Notes: generated from the letters alone by a model not told the origin. DNA of 64,000 nucleotides from Persicaria tinctoria (GCA_037127255.1 JBANSL010000001.1:40663001-40727000), one strand, 5' to 3'. Positions 10,009-22,679 are shown, counted from the first letter of the stretch. Translations and numbers: made by a program.

Positions 10009-13000
10009 CTTCTAGAATGTGAGAGGGCTTGGTAGGAAAAATGTTTGGACTCATATTGAATCTACTACTAAATCGGAACACATCAAAGTCTTAATGTTAG
10101 CTAAAACTAAATTAACTAGCCCACCTCCCAGAAATGTTGGAGAAAACCCGGTTTCGACAAAATGTTTTTTTATCCCTCTAATGGAGTGTCTGGTGGCCTT
10201 TGCCTCCTTTGGAAAGAATCGCAGTTCCAAAATGAAACCTTCACTATTAGAAACTCCACTGACCGTATCATCCAGGCAGATTATACCAACACCAAACTCA
10301 ATATTACAATAGAAATATTATTTGTATACGCGACGCCTTATGCAAATGAAAAAAATACTTTCTGGGCTTCTCTATCAGACTACATTCGCAACTCTAAGGA
10401 CTCTCTCATAGTCTTGGGAGATCTAAACGAAATTTTAGAACTAAATGACAAGCTGGGTGGACGAGCCCCATCTGTAAACAGATTTACTAGACTTAAAGAT
10501 ATAATTAGCACTCACAATCTAGTTGATTCCCCAACCTGTGGGAATAACTTCACTTGGAGAAAACGTGAACATGGCAACAACAATATTTTTGAAAAATTGG
10601 ACCGTGCAATTATCAGCCACTCTATCTTAAAAGAATTCCCTTACCTTTGTACTAAAAATCACGCATTTTTGAAATCTGATCATGCGCAAATCACCTTGGA
10701 CCTCATGGATAACCAAAAACCAAAATTACAACCTTTTAAATTTGAAATGGCATGGACAACAAGACCGGACTATGAAACCATTGTGCGCTCCGCTTGGAGG
10801 CTAGATCCTCCAGGCTCGCAAATGTTTAAACTAACAAAAAAATTGCAGGAAGTCAAAAGAAAGAGTAAGATATGGAGTAAGGTAACCTTTGGGAATGTAT
10901 TCTGCCAAATAAAACAAGTAGAATCACAACTCTTAGAGCTACAAAACACGCTATGTAATGCTTATAACCAAGATCTAGACAACAAAATCAAGATGCTAAC
11001 ATCAAAGCATGCTTCATTATTAACCTACCAACAAAAATACTGGGGCAAAGAGCCAAAAGAATACATGTCAAATCAATTGACGCTAACACAAAGTATTTTC
11101 ATAAAATCGCTACTGGAAGACGAAACAGAAATATAATAACACAACTTCAAACTGTGGTTGGTGTAACACTCAGCAGTGAAAAAGATATAAGGAAATTAAG
11201 GAAGCTAGACTTCAGCCAACGATATTCACTTCCACCGAGGCATCGGGTGCCAACCAATTTACTCAATTATGTAGGAAATGAAATCTCGAATGAAGATAAT
11301 AACTGGCTCACACGGCAAGTCACAAACTCAGAAATTATAAATGCGGTCTTCAGCCTAGCCAACGATAAATCCTCGGGACCCGATGGGTTTCCTGCGGGGT
11401 TTTTTTTTAAAAATATTGGCATATTGTTGAACCATCTGTAATCAAGGCAGTTAAGGGATTTTTCCTTAGTGGACGGATCCTAAAACAAACAAACCACACT
11501 TTTATCGCATTAATATCGAAGATAGATAATCCTACCACAACTTCTCACTACAGACCCATAAGCCTCTGTTCAACAACTTACAAAGTTATATCCAAGGTAT
11601 TGGCATCAAGACTAAAAAAAATCATCCCTAAAATTACCAACCCACACCAAAGTTCATTCTCTGCTGGTAGATTGATACAAGATAACATTTTAATTGCAAA
11701 TGAAAATTTTCACTCCTTTTCTAAGAAAAAAGGGAACACAGGCTGGATGACGGTTAAGCTCGACATGGAAAAAGCTTTTGATATAGTGGACTGAGATTTT
11801 CTGCTATCCACTGTGACCAAATTTGGCTTTTGTGCCAAGTTCATGGAATGGATCAAGGAGTGTATAACTACGGTCACTTACTCGGTGCTAGTAAACAACG
11901 AACCCACTGATGTATTTTTCCCAAATAGGGGCCTACGACAAGGCGACTCGCTCTCCCCATATCTATTCCTTATAATATCAGAAATCTTAGCTAGAGGCCT
12001 TCATAATGAATCGGTCAGACCACAGAGCCATCTAGGAATCAAACGAACCCGCGGTGGAACAAAGATCCCTTTCTTAGCCTTTGCAGATGATATTGTTATT
12101 TTTGCATCGACTACCAAAATAGGTTGTGACCAAATTAACCACACACTACGGGAATATACAGCGTTGTCAGGACAACGTGTTAACCGACACAAATCCCAAT
12201 TTCAGACATCCAAGAACGTAACGACCACTCAAAAAAACCTTATTTGTAATGAATTAGAAATAGCGCACACCCCCAATATGGGTAGCTATTTGGGGCGTCC
12301 AATCGTAGAGGGAAGAATGACAAAAGATGATTTCAAGGCCCTACTATTAAACACCAAATCTCAACTGCACAAATGGAAGGCTAATTGCCTCTCACAAGCT
12401 GGAAGATGTACTCTAATTAAAACAACGCTATCAGCTAAACCTTTACATATAATGCAATGCTTTATGCTACCTAAATATGTTCACACAGAATTAGATAAAA
12501 TCAATCGGAATTTCCTCTGGAACAAAGGCCCAAAGCATAAACCACTTATTAGTTGGTTCGAAATCTGTAAAACAAAGGAAAATGGAGGTCTTGGCCTCCG
12601 ATGCTCGGAGGATATGAACAAAGCATTACAGATGAAACTGCTCTGGAAAATTTTAGCAGATCCTACTAGCCTGTGGGTTATCCTAATAAAAGAAAAATAT
12701 CTAAAAACAATAATATTCTAAACTATCAAAAGCGAGGTGGCTCCTCGTGGCAATGGGCACAGCTAATAAAATTAATACCTTTATTTAAACTAGGCCTCCA
12801 ATGGTTTATTGGGGATGGTTCAGCCATAAATTTTTGGCGTGACCTATGGATGGGCTCTTCACCCTTAAAAACTTTAATCCCAATTACACAACAGATTGAT
12901 GAATCAATAAACATAAAATACTTCATAAAAGAAAACAAAACATGGGATCGGGATAAATTACATGAGAAACTACAACGAATACTACCTAATGATTTAATAG

Positions 13001-14091
13001 AAACAATCACCACAATACCAATACCACAAAACATTAATGTTCACATATTATATTGGAAATGGAGCAAAAACCATACAAGCTCGGATATAAGCTGGGTTTG
13101 GGAGCTTAATGTGCATCCAAAAATAAAATCATTTCTATGGAAAATACTCAATAATGGAGCACCCACTACTGTTAGATTGGCATCTCGACGACTTGGTATT
13201 CCTACTAACTGTCCACACTGTGACTCCTGCTATGAGGATTTAAACCCTCTATTATGGGATTTCCCCATTACTAAGGATACTGTAATGGCAAATGACCCGG
13301 GATCATTTATGAAAGTCCATGGTTGTTTTAATAAAGGGGATCCCTTAAATGACACAATATGGAATATCAGAAACACAATTGGGAAAACTAAATTTGAAGA
13401 CCTAGCGTTTGTTTGGTGGGGAGTCTGGTTCTCCAGAAACAAAATGCTTTTTGACAATATAAACCCAGACATAAGAAAGATTTTATCTTTCAAAAAGGAT
13501 AAAAAATTTATTTGGGTAACTTCACAATCAAAGGAAAATACACAAGATCATGTATTTGCTGCACAAAAAGGTACACAACCCAGAATGACATCGAGAAGGA
13601 AAAGAACCAAATGGGAACCCCCTCCAAATGACACTTACAAACTTAATTTCGACGGTTCTCTTTCCTTGAATGATAGGGGCACTTTTGGGTTTATCATTCG
13701 TGATTCCCAGGGCTCTCCTATTTCTTGCGGTTGGGGACCATCACCTATCAATTCGGTATGTGGATGTGAAAGCCATGGTTTTTGGAGTGGTATATCAGCG
13801 GCAAAAAACTTAAACATTAGAAAATTGATCGTTGAAGGAGACAACTTAACAATTATTAAAAGTTTAAAAGGTTTGGGGAAGCCCACTGGAGACTCTGATA
13901 TAATTGTCTTGGACAGTCTAGTCTTGCTGGGCTTCTTTGGTTCTGTTGAGATTCGTCATGTCTTCCGAGAAGCAAATCTAGTGGCTGATCGTTTATCACG
14001 TCTCTGTTCTGCTTCACATCGATCTGTGACTCCTGATGATTCTCTATTGCGTAGTCTCATCCGTAAGGATCTCTTGACTGATAGGGCTTAG
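9998..14091 (+). pseudogene. LINE ORF2: endonuclease, reverse transcriptase, RNase H (broken)
   Basis: The frame starts at ATG 9998 with the N-terminal NVRGLG motif typical of LINE endonucleases. A stop (TAG 10013-10015) sits where the family has Trp. After a frame change near 10160 the endonuclease continues to 11136, with GDLNE and SDHAQ catalytic motifs. Another shift follows before 11154 (SSGPDGFPAGFF). A T8 homopolymer near 11400-11408 marks a further shift into the RT body, where TGA at 11792-11794 interrupts the frame. The RT active site is FADD (about 12077-12090). A shift near 12712 leads to 12673-14091, an open 472-codon stretch with a Cys/His zinc region and RNase H. The RNase H acids appear present: FDGS, CESH, EGDN and ADRL. 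It is clearly inactive as a whole. Confidence 0.9.
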
Positions 14092-14125
14092 CTCTATGGC
14101 CAAATTTTTTCCGTTTAAAAAAAAC

Positions 14126-14965
14126 ATAGGGTAGATATGGATAAATATGCGGCTAAAAGTTTGCCTCTATCATTTGAAATTATCAAGCATTGAACATGTA
14201 TATAATCGGCCTTATAAATAGATAACCATCACAATACTCAATGACAAATGCATAGGAAGAGTATATCACACAAGAAAAGCAAAAGGAATAAAGATGTATC
14301 CCTTATAAGGCCAAAAATATCTTAGCAGGATAAATTTTTGTTGAATTTCAAGCATACTCCCAAACTTAGATCATACATGCTCAATTATATATGCTCAATC
14401 ACATTTCACATCAAAACCAATTTTCAAGATAAGACCAAATCATTCCAGAATTCCATGGGATTTATAAGATCATCTCAGGACAAACTTAAATCAAGATGGA
14501 TATCCTTGATAGCACAATATGCAAAACAAACAAAACAAAAACACTTTTTTTTTTTTTTTTCATATTTTCGACATTTTCTAATTTTTTTTTCTTTTTGACA
14601 TTTTATATAAACTAAAAGAAATAACATAATGGAAATAACAAAAGACTCAAAAACAAAAACTCAAAGACAAACAGAAATTCAAACATGCACTAACCTAACT
14701 AATTCACTTCAATCTCCCCCCTCCCCCCCCCCCCCCCCCCCAAACACACACTTACATGTTGCATTGTCCTCAATGCATAAAACACAAAAAGGAACAATGA
14801 AGATATAAAAATAAAGGGTTTGAAAGAAGTAAATAACTGACCAATTACTGTGAAGGCGGGGTCTGGGTTCCATACCGCTGATTGATGTCCAAGGACACAT
14901 ATGCCCATGGCTTATGAAGACATGCTTCAATCTTGTCGATCTTCTTTTCTAGACTCAACTGATGC
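14126..14965 (-). other. 3' non-coding region of the minus Athila-like element
   Basis: AT-rich, no supported ORF. It contains a minus-strand purine run, AAGTTTGGGAGTATG (about 14362-14348), a T17 tract near 14548-14564 and a C-rich run (about 14716-14741) that is poly-G on the element strand. These purine runs resemble the polypurine tracts that gypsy elements keep around their 3' region. Confidence 0.5.
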
Positions 14966-15962
14966 TCATGTAATCGACGAAAATGGGTAACTTCTTAGAG
15001 AACTGCTCTCAGTGGGGATATCAAGATCATCATCGGTCTCATCTCCCAAAAGAAAACCGCTTGAAGAGAATGGATCCGCAACCATCCTAATAGGTGCTGG
15101 AGCATGACGAATCACGAAACCAGCCAGTGTAGGGCCAACAGGTATATGCGCAGGAAGATACAGGTGGTGTTCACCCTTTTTGCCGGATAACCAACGAAAA
15201 CGCTCGCCAAATTCAAAATGGGTAACTTTTTCAACCAAAGGAGCGTTCAGCAGGGCCGATATATCAAAATAGTAAGGCTCTACTAAGGGTTGCAGGGAGC
15301 TCAAATCCATACCCAAATAGCGTGCTATTAAGGTAATCATTCCACCAAAAGTAACCACATGAGCACTCATATCATCCCTTCTTTGAAATACGTTCCCAGA
15401 AGCAGACATAAACAAATGTATCCAATCTGGGGCATACTCAGTCCCCGGTGTCAAACATTGTAACCACAACCACATCCTCTTGGGGATAACCGTCGGGTCA
15501 TCAGAACCATGGGAGGCAGGAGTTAACACCCTATGGCACAGTCTGAGGCTAGGTTGCGCAATTGAATAATCGTGAAAGCTGTCTACCAACTCAGCATGGC
15601 CTGACACAATAGCCCAAGTCTCAGCGGGTGTAGTAGTTGATAAGCTCCGGCACTATGGACTCGACCAATGGACGTTCATTCTCAAAGCATAAGATAACAA
15701 TCGTTTCTGAAATTGAGCATTCGGTACCCCGTAATATGAAGCGGATGTCTTTATCAGAACGCACCTCTAGAGTTGACAGGAACTCACGCACCAAAACAGG
15801 ATAAGTTGGCGCGCTCATCGATATGAAGTTTGCAAGACCTCCCATCTCTAGCAACCGAGATACCGAAATATGAAGACCAAGTTTCTACAATGTTTTCAGA
15901 TGAAAGAATCGCATTGACTGATAACTCACATTCCTCAATTGAAACCACCGATCCTTCTCCAT
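14966..15962 (-). pseudogene. Athila-ORF1-like (envelope-position) reading frame, broken
   Basis: From ATG 15962 the minus strand encodes a protein with the pattern of Arabidopsis Athila retrotransposon ORF1 proteins (PF03078 type): TYPVLVREFLSTLEVR, then a FILRGTECSISE segment and a globular tail with PKRMWLWLQCLTPG. An in-frame stop occurs about 26 codons in, another closes the first segment near 15621, and a frame change joins it to 15607-14966, which is open for 213 codons. No signal peptide or membrane helix is convincing. The product's role is unknown. The assignment is by pattern only. Confidence 0.6.
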
Positions 15963-16076
15963 TTTAGACAACTAGGTTGGGGCATCTATAGTGGGAGCAC
16001 GAGATATGATTCATGAAACTGGAGGACAAACCGAAGAAAATCACCAAAAACGACCAAAAGACTGGTTCGTTGTAGA

Positions 16077-16122
16077 GGCGGCGAGCACCGTGGTAGAGGT
16101 GGCGGGCGCCGTTTACGCAGAA
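16077..16122. repeat. GC-rich paired motif, copy A
   Basis: GGCGGCGAGCACCGTGG, five bases, then TGGCGGGCGCCGTTTACGC. It stands out in an AT-rich setting and recurs three more times in this element. Confidence 0.75.
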
Positions 16123-16748
16123 CCATGAATCCGAGTGAAAACGTTGGGGAACCGACGTCCACTCCTCCAAACTTCAAATTTCTCGAACAACTTGGTTCCA
16201 AAAGGGTTCTTTTGTGATAGGTAAGGGAATGGAATGGCAAAGATTGATTTTTGTGGATGTAGGGTAGTAGCGGAAAGTGGTTTGGTGGATTGAATCAATT
16301 GAAATGCAAGACTTTAGGCAGTCGGATTGGATTCCAGTAGGCTTCTGGTATTCTTGAGATTCCTCTTGAGCAAGTTTAATTGATCCACAAAGAGGGAGAG
16401 ATATTATATGGTAAGTAGGAAGAAAATCTATCAAAAAGGAAAAGGAAAATATTAGTCTAGATAAAATAGAATAGAAATAGATAAAAATCTAATCCTAGGA
16501 AATAAAGAAACTAACCCTAAAAAGAAATATCTAATCCTAAAGCAAAATAGAAATTAAATAAAAGATAAAATACTAATCCTAAGATAAATAGAAAATAATC
16601 TAACCTAAAATAAATAGAAAATAATCTAATCCTAAAACCAAAAATAGAAGAAAATAATATAATCCTAAAAATAAAATAACTCGAGAAATAATTAAAACAT
16701 AAAGATAGAACTTCCCTTTCCAAAATTTACCAAAATTCGGATTCGTTA

Positions 16749-16796
16749 GGCGGACACATAGTCGTGGTAGGGGCGGCGGGCGCCGCGTCCACAGAA
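16749..16796. repeat. GC-rich paired motif, copy B
   Basis: The second half GGCGGCGGGCGCCGCG followed by ACAGAA is well kept; the first half is decayed (GGCGGACACATAGTCGTGG). Confidence 0.7.
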
Positions 16797-17005
16797 TGTA
16801 ACTCCGGCTTTGCAATCAATCAACACTTAAACTCAACATCGGTTTCACTTACCGTAACTTCCAAAATCTGTTGACATGATTGATCCTACTTTATTGAATT
16901 GAAAAACAAATGCAAAAGAAATAGAAATACTACCTAACCACCTTGGGTTGCCTTCCAAGAAGCGCATTTGTTTAACGTCTTTGGCTCGACGTGATACACT
17001 CTTGA

Positions 17006-19576
17006 TCAAGTATTAGGAATCATTCCACCATGATCCCCCACACTTGTCCTTTTCAGAACAAGGGGTGGAACTTTAGGAACTTTTTCGACATAGCCATCAA
17101 TAACATCCTTCGATTCCTCCTTGGCATAAGTAACTCCGGGAGGTTGCCCTGCAATTGAAAAAACCTCAACAGTATTAGGAATCGAATTTTCATAGGGAAT
17201 AGCAATAGAATCATTTGAATGAGACACATTTTCATGCGACTTAAACAAATTCTCAATTTTCTTTCCAATTTCTTTCCCTAATCCAGTTTCATCTTTGTTA
17301 GAAAACTCAAGATTCATCGATTCATTTTCAGCAGAAGCATCTAACAAAGTCTTTGATTCATTCTTGTGATTAGTTTCATTAGAGTCAAGAACATCTACAG
17401 AATCATTGGCAGAAGAAGCAATAGGCTCAAATATAGAAAATTCAATCTTTCTACCCTCAAATTCCATAGTTAGTGAATCTTCAAAACAATCAATCTTAGT
17501 TTTAGCTGTTCGCAAGAATGGCCTTTCCAAGATAATTGGGGTTTCATGCGTACCTTGTTCCATGTCTAGAATGAAGAAATCAGCTGGAAAAATCAAATCA
17601 TTTTCCTTTACCAACACATCTTCAACAACTCATCTAGGCTTAATACTAGAGCGATCAGCGAGTTGTATAGTAACACCAGTTTCAGACAATGAATTGAGAC
17701 CCAAAAACATATATATGTTATAAGACATAACATTAATTGAAGCACCTAGGTCTAACATAGCTTTGGTGAAGCTAGCATTGCCTATCGCACATGGTATAGT
17801 AAAATACCTGGATATCCGCACTTTCCAGGCAATCGTTTCTGAAGCAAAGCAGAAACATTTTCCGCTTAAACTTAACATTTCCTTCTTTCTCATCCTTTGC
17901 TTGCGCACTTTCCAGACAGTCTTGATTAAATTAAAAAGTGGAATATTTACCTCACAATGAGCAAATGTGTCATAAAGAATTTGTTCATCCTCCCACTTAC
18001 GATAAGATCTTAAGGCATGAGGAAAGGGTGTTGCAGGTCTTGAAACCTCAGAAGATCACTATTTGGAAGCTTTCTTCGGGGATTAAAAAACGTCAGAAGT
18101 CGGATCCATCAAAGGAGATGGCGGCGGGCGCTGTGGTGAAGGGCGGCGGGCGCCGTTTACACAATGCGTCTCCAATTCCATCTCTTCGTTCTTATTGCCC
18201 AAATCAACTTCCTCTCCATGCCTCTCTTTAACATTCCTAGTGGGTGTATTCACTTGCTTACCTCCTCTAAGGATCATGTCGCTTACATTTTCCTTCGGAT
18301 TCACTACCACTTGTGATGGAGACTTCCCTGAATCTTTCGCTTTCAATTCACCAATCTCCTTAGCCATTTGACTCAGCAACTTCTCTTGACCACTCATCTT
18401 GTCCGATAGCAACCTCAGTGTCTCATCTTTGTCATCTTGTTGAGTGTTTCTAGGACGATTCTCATATTGTCCTCTTTTAAAAGGAACTTGTTGTTGCTGG
18501 CCTCTCCCGTAGAATCCACTTTGGTAGTTTGAATGGTAGCCTTGATTGTAATTGTTACCGAAGTTGCGGCGAGATCCATAATCCATAGCATTCACTTCAG
18601 CGGTGCCCTCCTGAATCAAGGGACACTTATCATTCGGATGAGTTGGATCTCCACAAACTCCACAAGGCCTAGGCTGATGGGGTTGATTCATTTGCATAGC
18701 CATCTTATTCACGATCTCCATAAGCCTATCAATATCATCCTTGTGTCCATCTTTCGAGCTATCCAACTTATGAACTCCTCTAACTCCTTGGTGTCTCCCA
18801 TATTGTTGCGATGCATTAGCCAACCCTTCAAAAATCTGCATTGCTTCCTGGAGTGTTTTATCCAAAATATCTTCTCTGCTAGTAGCATTGATGAAATTCC
18901 TCTCGGTGTCAAGCAAGCCTTCATAAAGATATAGCACTAGCTCATCCTCGGGTATACCGTGTTTTGGGCAACTACCCACAAGCTTCTTGAACAACTAAAC
19001 ATACTCATAAAGACTCTTCGTAGGTGATTGCTCAATACTGGACAACTCTTTCTTAAGTTTGGTGAGGCGAGTCGCAGGAAAGTCCTTTTGCAGGAAAGCT
19101 TTCTTCAATTGCACCCAAGTAGTAATGCTTTATGGGGGTAGGTAGTAAAGCCAATCGCTTGCAGCATCTTTCAAAGTAAAGGGGAACACTCTCAGCATCA
19201 ATTGGTCGTCAGACAAGCCTTGGGGTCTCAATCTATCACATACGCTTGCAAAAGTAGCAAGGTGCTTGTTTGGCTCTTCCCCAAGCAATCCATGAAAGTA
19301 AGGCAAAATAGATGACCAATTTAACTTGAACTCAAATCTTGAACCCTCAAGGAGATCAGGAAGACTAATTGCAAGTGGTTGAGCACTCAAATCAGGTTCC
19401 TTTAAGTTTCGCAGGGTCCTGCTTGGTGGATTAACAACAACGTCTGCCATCTCTTTGTTTGTCTCAAACACGAGCCTCTTCTTCAATCGGAAAGATCTTT
19501 CAACCTCAGGATCAAAAGATAAAGACGATGAATTAGAAGATCTAGTTTGAACAACACAAAGACAAAATAGACTCAA
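17006..19576 (-). pseudogene. gag-pro: Athila-like gag-protease frame with several in-frame stops
   Basis: A single minus-strand frame spans the whole interval. The capsid region (about 19450-18750) shows the retrotransposon Gag pattern, including LKDAASDWLYYLPP. An intact CX2CX4HX4C knuckle lies at about 18665-18620. The retropepsin motif is DLGASINVM (about 17765-17740) and its C-terminal flap region reads IILERPFLRT. In-frame stops occur near 19128, 18997, 18083 and 17630, with no frame shift, so decay is by point mutation. After the protease the frame simply ends; no RT motif follows. A GC-rich motif copy (18119-18165) is translated within the gag-pro linker. It would encode particle and maturation functions but no polymerase. 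Confidence 0.85.
18119..18165. repeat. GC-rich paired motif, copy C, inside gag-pro
   Basis: GGCGGCGGGCGCTGTGG and GGCGGCGGGCGCCGTTTAC. On the minus strand it is translated as part of a Pro/Arg-rich linker (NGARRPSPQRPPPSP) between the knuckle and the protease. Confidence 0.75.
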
Positions 19577-19620
19577 AATAAAGAGTAATTGATAGAGTTA
19601 AAGAAAAGCAAACTCCTTTC

Positions 19621-21603
19621 TGTTGTGAGCTGAATCTGCCATGTTTTACTGTAACGTTTATATCGATTTCTGCATGCATTTCATTCATTCGGGTTAAGAT
19701 AATACATAATCTATGTAGTTTATGTTTATTTGCCAAATTATGGAATCTACACCAGTTTCTGTTTAATTCGCAGAATTCGGGGCGTTTAACAGCAATTCTA
19801 AGGAAGGTCGGAAAATCTCGGAAAACCGCTACAGAAGTCCAAAGTCAAAGAAGCAGCAGAATCAGTCGAATCGAGTTAAGAGCCAAGGTTACTCGATCTC
19901 AAGTTAACCCTACTCGATCTCGACGAAGCATAGCCGAGCAAGCCTGGTCGAGAGAGCTAAGCCAGACCAACCCGACTTCCGGACCCAACTCGATCTCGAC
20001 AAGACTTAGTCGAGATCGACGAAACCCAGCGCCACACCCGGAGTCGAGGAGAGAACTGGACGAGAAGCCGAGTACATATCTACTCGACCTCGACGAACCC
20101 TTGTCGAGACCGACAAGTCCCACAGCGCCAGTCCGAGTCCATGCCGAGGAGAAGCTGCTCGACCAGAGAAGGCCACACCCTACTCGACCTCGACGAGCCC
20201 TTGTCGAGATCGACGAGCCCTTGTCGACATCGACGAGCACCACGAACCAAGTCCGAGTCTATCGAGCGCCAGCTAGCCGAGACGACGAAGCCGAGCCAGT
20301 CAACCCTACTCGAGATCGACCAGACCCTTGTCGAGATCGAGTAGACCTCCAGAGCCGCGTTACTCGGTTCAACGAATCCTACTCGACTTGGGATTGCTTG
20401 GGCGTGAAGATTGCTGATTCTATCCGAAAATATCAAGATCTACCATGAAGAAGAAAAGTGCTATCCATTGAAGACACTTTAGATATATTTCCTATTTTAG
20501 ATTTAATTCCTTTATGTCTTTTATTTATCGTTAAAGTTTTAGATAAAGTTTTAGATATAGATATAGATATTCTATCCTTGATTAGCAAGGAATAGAAGGC
20601 TATAAATAAAGCCCATGGGGCTCAGTTTTATTCATTGAATTTTCAGTAGGAGAAGTAGTAGGAGAGAGAGAAAGAGAGAGTGAGCGGCCGATTGGAGTTG
20701 TGAAGCGAGAGCGGAGTTGGCTTCAAGCGGTTGTAAACTTTGGTTTATATTTATGCAAGTTGTTTCTTTTCAATCGATGATGTCTGAGTTTGCGATGAAG
20801 CGCGAGTAGTCCACCCACTTCTAGGGTTGGGGCGAGCCCGACGATAGCCATGCATAATTGAGGTAAAAGATCCGACCTTTATCATGTTTTGAGCATTTTC
20901 CTACTTATTGATGTGTTTATAGCCCATCTAATGGAGATCCATGCTAACAACTTGGATTATAAACATAAAATCGGTAGAGACAATTAGGGTTTCTTGAGAG
21001 AGTTGTCTAATTGTTGGAAAAGGCGAAAGCTTAATCCTTTAATGCGATTCACATAATTATCTGTTTGGTTCTACCTTATGCATGCTTGGTTATCGTTGTT
21101 GCAAACCCCAATCTTGGAAGTCCTTTACATTAAGTTTAAATCAAAACCCCAAAGCATTCGTTTTACTTTCTTTAAGTTTCGTTTTTACTCCCTGCCCTCG
21201 TTGATCTCGACCAAACCCTGGTCGACCTCGACTACTGATCTTCGACCCAGAGTCGCCCTAGCTTACTCGTGCAGGAACTCGACAAGCCAACCCGAAGTCG
21301 ACCAGAAGGCTACTCGATCTCGAGTAGGGCCTTGTCGAGATCGACCACCCTTTGCCGAGTTGCTGCTGCTGTGTTCGACTGTCCGATCTTCTGTCGAGTA
21401 GTTGTACTCGAGATCTAGGACCCTGTTGTCGACTTCTGACCGTGAGATTCCACCGCTGCCTAGGATCCGCTGACACGCTTCCTCGTGGATCGATCATGAC
21501 TTCCCGCTGCTACATCAGGAGGAGGTCTTGTAATTATTTGCGTGGGCAGAATCTGGTTTGATTTATTTTGTTATATTTCATACTCGATTTCCTCCTATCA
21601 ACA
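19621..21603 (+). mobile_element. Solo LTR of the TCGA-motif Athila-like family
   Basis: It begins TGTTGTGAGCTGAATC and ends CCTATCAACA, with matching TGTTG/CAACA termini. The start is nearly identical to the LTRs at 38264 and 45481. No internal region follows: beyond 21603 the host minus element resumes with its primer site. Flanks are CTTTC (19616-19620) and CCTTC (21604-21608), an imperfect 5-bp duplication. It contains an array of TCGA palindromic motifs at about 19890-20400 and again at 21200-21420. It probably arose by LTR-LTR recombination. Confidence 0.87.
20601..20608 (+). promoter_or_regulatory. TATA box of solo LTR
   Basis: TATAAATA lies downstream of the TCGA array, in the same context (GGCTATAAATA, then GGGGCT) as in the other family LTRs. 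Confidence 0.6.
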
Positions 21604-21611
21604 CCTTCTTC

Positions 21612-21629
21612 TCCCCGGCAACGGCGCCA
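21612..21629 (-). other. Primer binding site, tRNA-Asp type (minus strand)
   Basis: The minus strand reads TGGCGCCGTTGCCGGGGA, which matches the complement of the 3' end of plant tRNA-Asp, the usual Athila-group primer. It sits a few bases inside the minus element's LTR. Confidence 0.88.
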
Positions 21630-22441
21630 AGAAGTTTGATGCGGGACGAATGTCGTTGGCAATTTCACCCTTCCCAAACTAGTGATAAAAATCCAAACTT
21701 AAACACACAACCAATAGATTACGCAATCAATCAATTGATAAACCAAATAACTACTAGTATAGAAAGAAAGTCCGGTTTCGAACCCACATGGAGAAGCGAT
21801 TTCCTACTCAATAACTCTAGACAAGACTCTTTAAAGCAAAAGCAATAACCTTTAGAAAAATAGCAAATATAAAAGTAACCAGATTGCGAATCACAAATTA
21901 AGCAAATTGATATCAAGATAGAAAGAACATTTCAACTATAATTCTCTGACAATGGTTGGAATTCATGGTCCTCGGATTGATTTATCAATTATTTATATTC
22001 TTAGGTCTACTTGACTAAAGTTGAGAGATCCGCGGAGATTCACTCATTTTATTCGATATCACTAAAGAATAGCATTAAGAACTCAAGTAATCAAGACCAA
22101 TTGACACATTGACTCTATTCAATCAAGACTAATAGGCGCATACTAAACTCAATCTCAATCAAATATCCTCAACATAGATCAACTAAAATCATCCACTACA
22201 AAGACAAAGAGACATCGATATCATCAATACCTTTGTTTGCTATCAAGAAAACAACAACGAATTGATAGCTGGAGATGCAATTCCTAACATGTTGATGAGG
22301 CATAGAAAGGAAGACAAATATAAATTAAGTACAAGATGATAACTAAGAACATGAATAATCAAATAAACTCAAATCCTCACAATCCAAACAACCATGTCTT
22401 CGAATCACAAGCGAAACTACGAGTTTAGCAACTCATAGGCC

Positions 22442-22444
<3 letters not shown>

Positions 22445-22481
<37 letters not shown>
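22445..22481. repeat. (TC)n microsatellite
   Basis: An uninterrupted run of TC dinucleotides within the LTR, probably in its transcribed leader. Confidence 0.95.
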
Positions 22482-22482
<1 letters not shown>

Positions 22483-22638
22483 ATGGTGTTCATAGTTTCA
22501 CACAATAGCCACACACACGGCTGAATAAACTCAAAACATCCTAAATAAGGTCCACAAGGGTCAACAAAAACCCTAGAGGAAATAATATAAATTAATTGTC
22601 TTCGGATCTTAAACCGCGTATTCGGGATCTGGGGTAAC

Positions 22639-22679
22639 AGCGAGCGCCGTGGAAATGGCGGCGGGCGTCGTCTCTGCAG
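22639..22679. repeat. GC-rich paired motif, copy D, inside LTR
   Basis: AGCGAGCGCCGTGG, then GGCGGCGGGCGTCGTC, within the 5' LTR of the minus element. Confidence 0.7.

Larger units (their letters stand above)
8695..14125 (+). mobile_element. Non-LTR retrotransposon (plant L1-type LINE)
   Basis: ORF2 encodes an apurinic-type endonuclease, reverse transcriptase, Cys/His RT-associated zinc region and RNase H, in the order typical of plant L1 elements with an RNase H. The 3' end is a short A run at 14118-14125 (TTTAAAAAAAAC), 26 bases after the ORF2 stop. The 5' limit is uncertain: the copia LTR abuts at 8694 and may have inserted into the LINE 5' region. No target duplication could be identified. 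ORF2 is broken by at least three frame changes and two nonsense codons. Confidence 0.85.
15963..17005 (-). other. Post-pol spacer with two GC-rich paired motifs
   Basis: Roughly 1 kb of AT-rich sequence between protease and the ORF1-like frame. Its upstream edge carries the Athila-type sequence that normally follows the integrase gene (GCGCTTCTTGGAAGGCAAC on the minus strand, about 16966-16948). Degenerate TAATCCTAAAA repeats fill about 16440-16690. Two copies of a GC-rich motif (16077-16122 and 16749-16796) stand out. No coding region is supported. Confidence 0.6.

Noticed and set aside
14699..14930. Gly-rich minus-strand ORFs
   Set aside because: Produced by the poly-C run near 14716-14741.
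19899..20448. CRISPR-like regularly spaced repeats in the solo LTR
   Set aside because: The TCGA units are palindromic, variable in length and spacing, and belong to a plant LTR; there are no uniform spacers or cas genes.
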